Positions 5,459-5,473 of a stretch of DNA of 5,473 nt are shown piece by piece; the stretch's first letter is position 1; each line of letters begins with the position of its first letter. The DNA comes from an uncultured Oscillospiraceae bacterium (lineage in GTDB: Bacteria; Bacillota; Clostridia; Oscillospirales; Oscillospiraceae). Position numbers and translations under genes: made by a program. Under the pieces are notes generated by a model. It saw only the letters and a program-made list of their open reading frames with translations, made no database searches and was not told the DNA's origin. The stretch lies in NCBI GenBank assembly GCA_947631805.1, contig CANRNA010000129.1, forward strand, positions 1 to 5,473, in the 5' to 3' direction.

Positions 5459-5473
5459 TCCTCCAACAGGAAT

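Overview
The window reads as an ordinary chromosomal segment of a GC-rich Firmicute, most likely a clostridial gut-type bacterium of the Oscillospiraceae/Ruminococcaceae kind. The evidence is the RpoB sequence (Firmicute-type rifampicin region plus lobe segments I associate with that group), AAGGAG-type ribosome binding sites, TTGACA/TATAAT promoters in AT-rich islands between GC-rich genes, and rho-independent terminators. The lineage is an inference from memory of sequences; no search was run.

Layout from left to right. (1) Positions 1-1654, minus strand: the first 551 codons of rpoB, the RNA polymerase beta subunit, cut by the left edge just after the rifampicin region. (2) Positions 1655-1896: a dense 242-bp control region. 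A near-consensus promoter with an A-rich upstream element points left into rpoB, and a second near-consensus promoter points right. The two face each other, so their predicted transcripts overlap by about 39 nt at the 5' ends, across a hairpin. The rightward transcript then meets a textbook intrinsic terminator before reaching the next gene's ribosome binding site. (3) Positions 1897-3123, plus strand: a polytopic GT-C type glycosyltransferase (Gpi18/DUF2029-like), best started at a TTG codon. (4) Positions 3148-3181: a terminator hairpin between convergent genes. (5) Positions 3184-5394, minus strand: a two-gene operon. A beta-CASP metallo-beta-lactamase-fold protein (probable ribonuclease) is followed after 21 nt by a small two-helix membrane protein with a bacterial PH domain. 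Its promoter, an extended -10 type, lies at 5429-5458.

No mobile element, CRISPR array, tRNA or rRNA is visible, and I do not see a clear new multi-gene system. The part most worth a second look is the rpoB/glycosyltransferase intergenic region: face-to-face promoters, a shared 5' hairpin, and a terminator placed inside the glycosyltransferase leader. This arrangement could give reciprocal control, an attenuator or a small RNA. rpoB also lacks its usual upstream neighbour rplL here and appears to have its own strong promoter.
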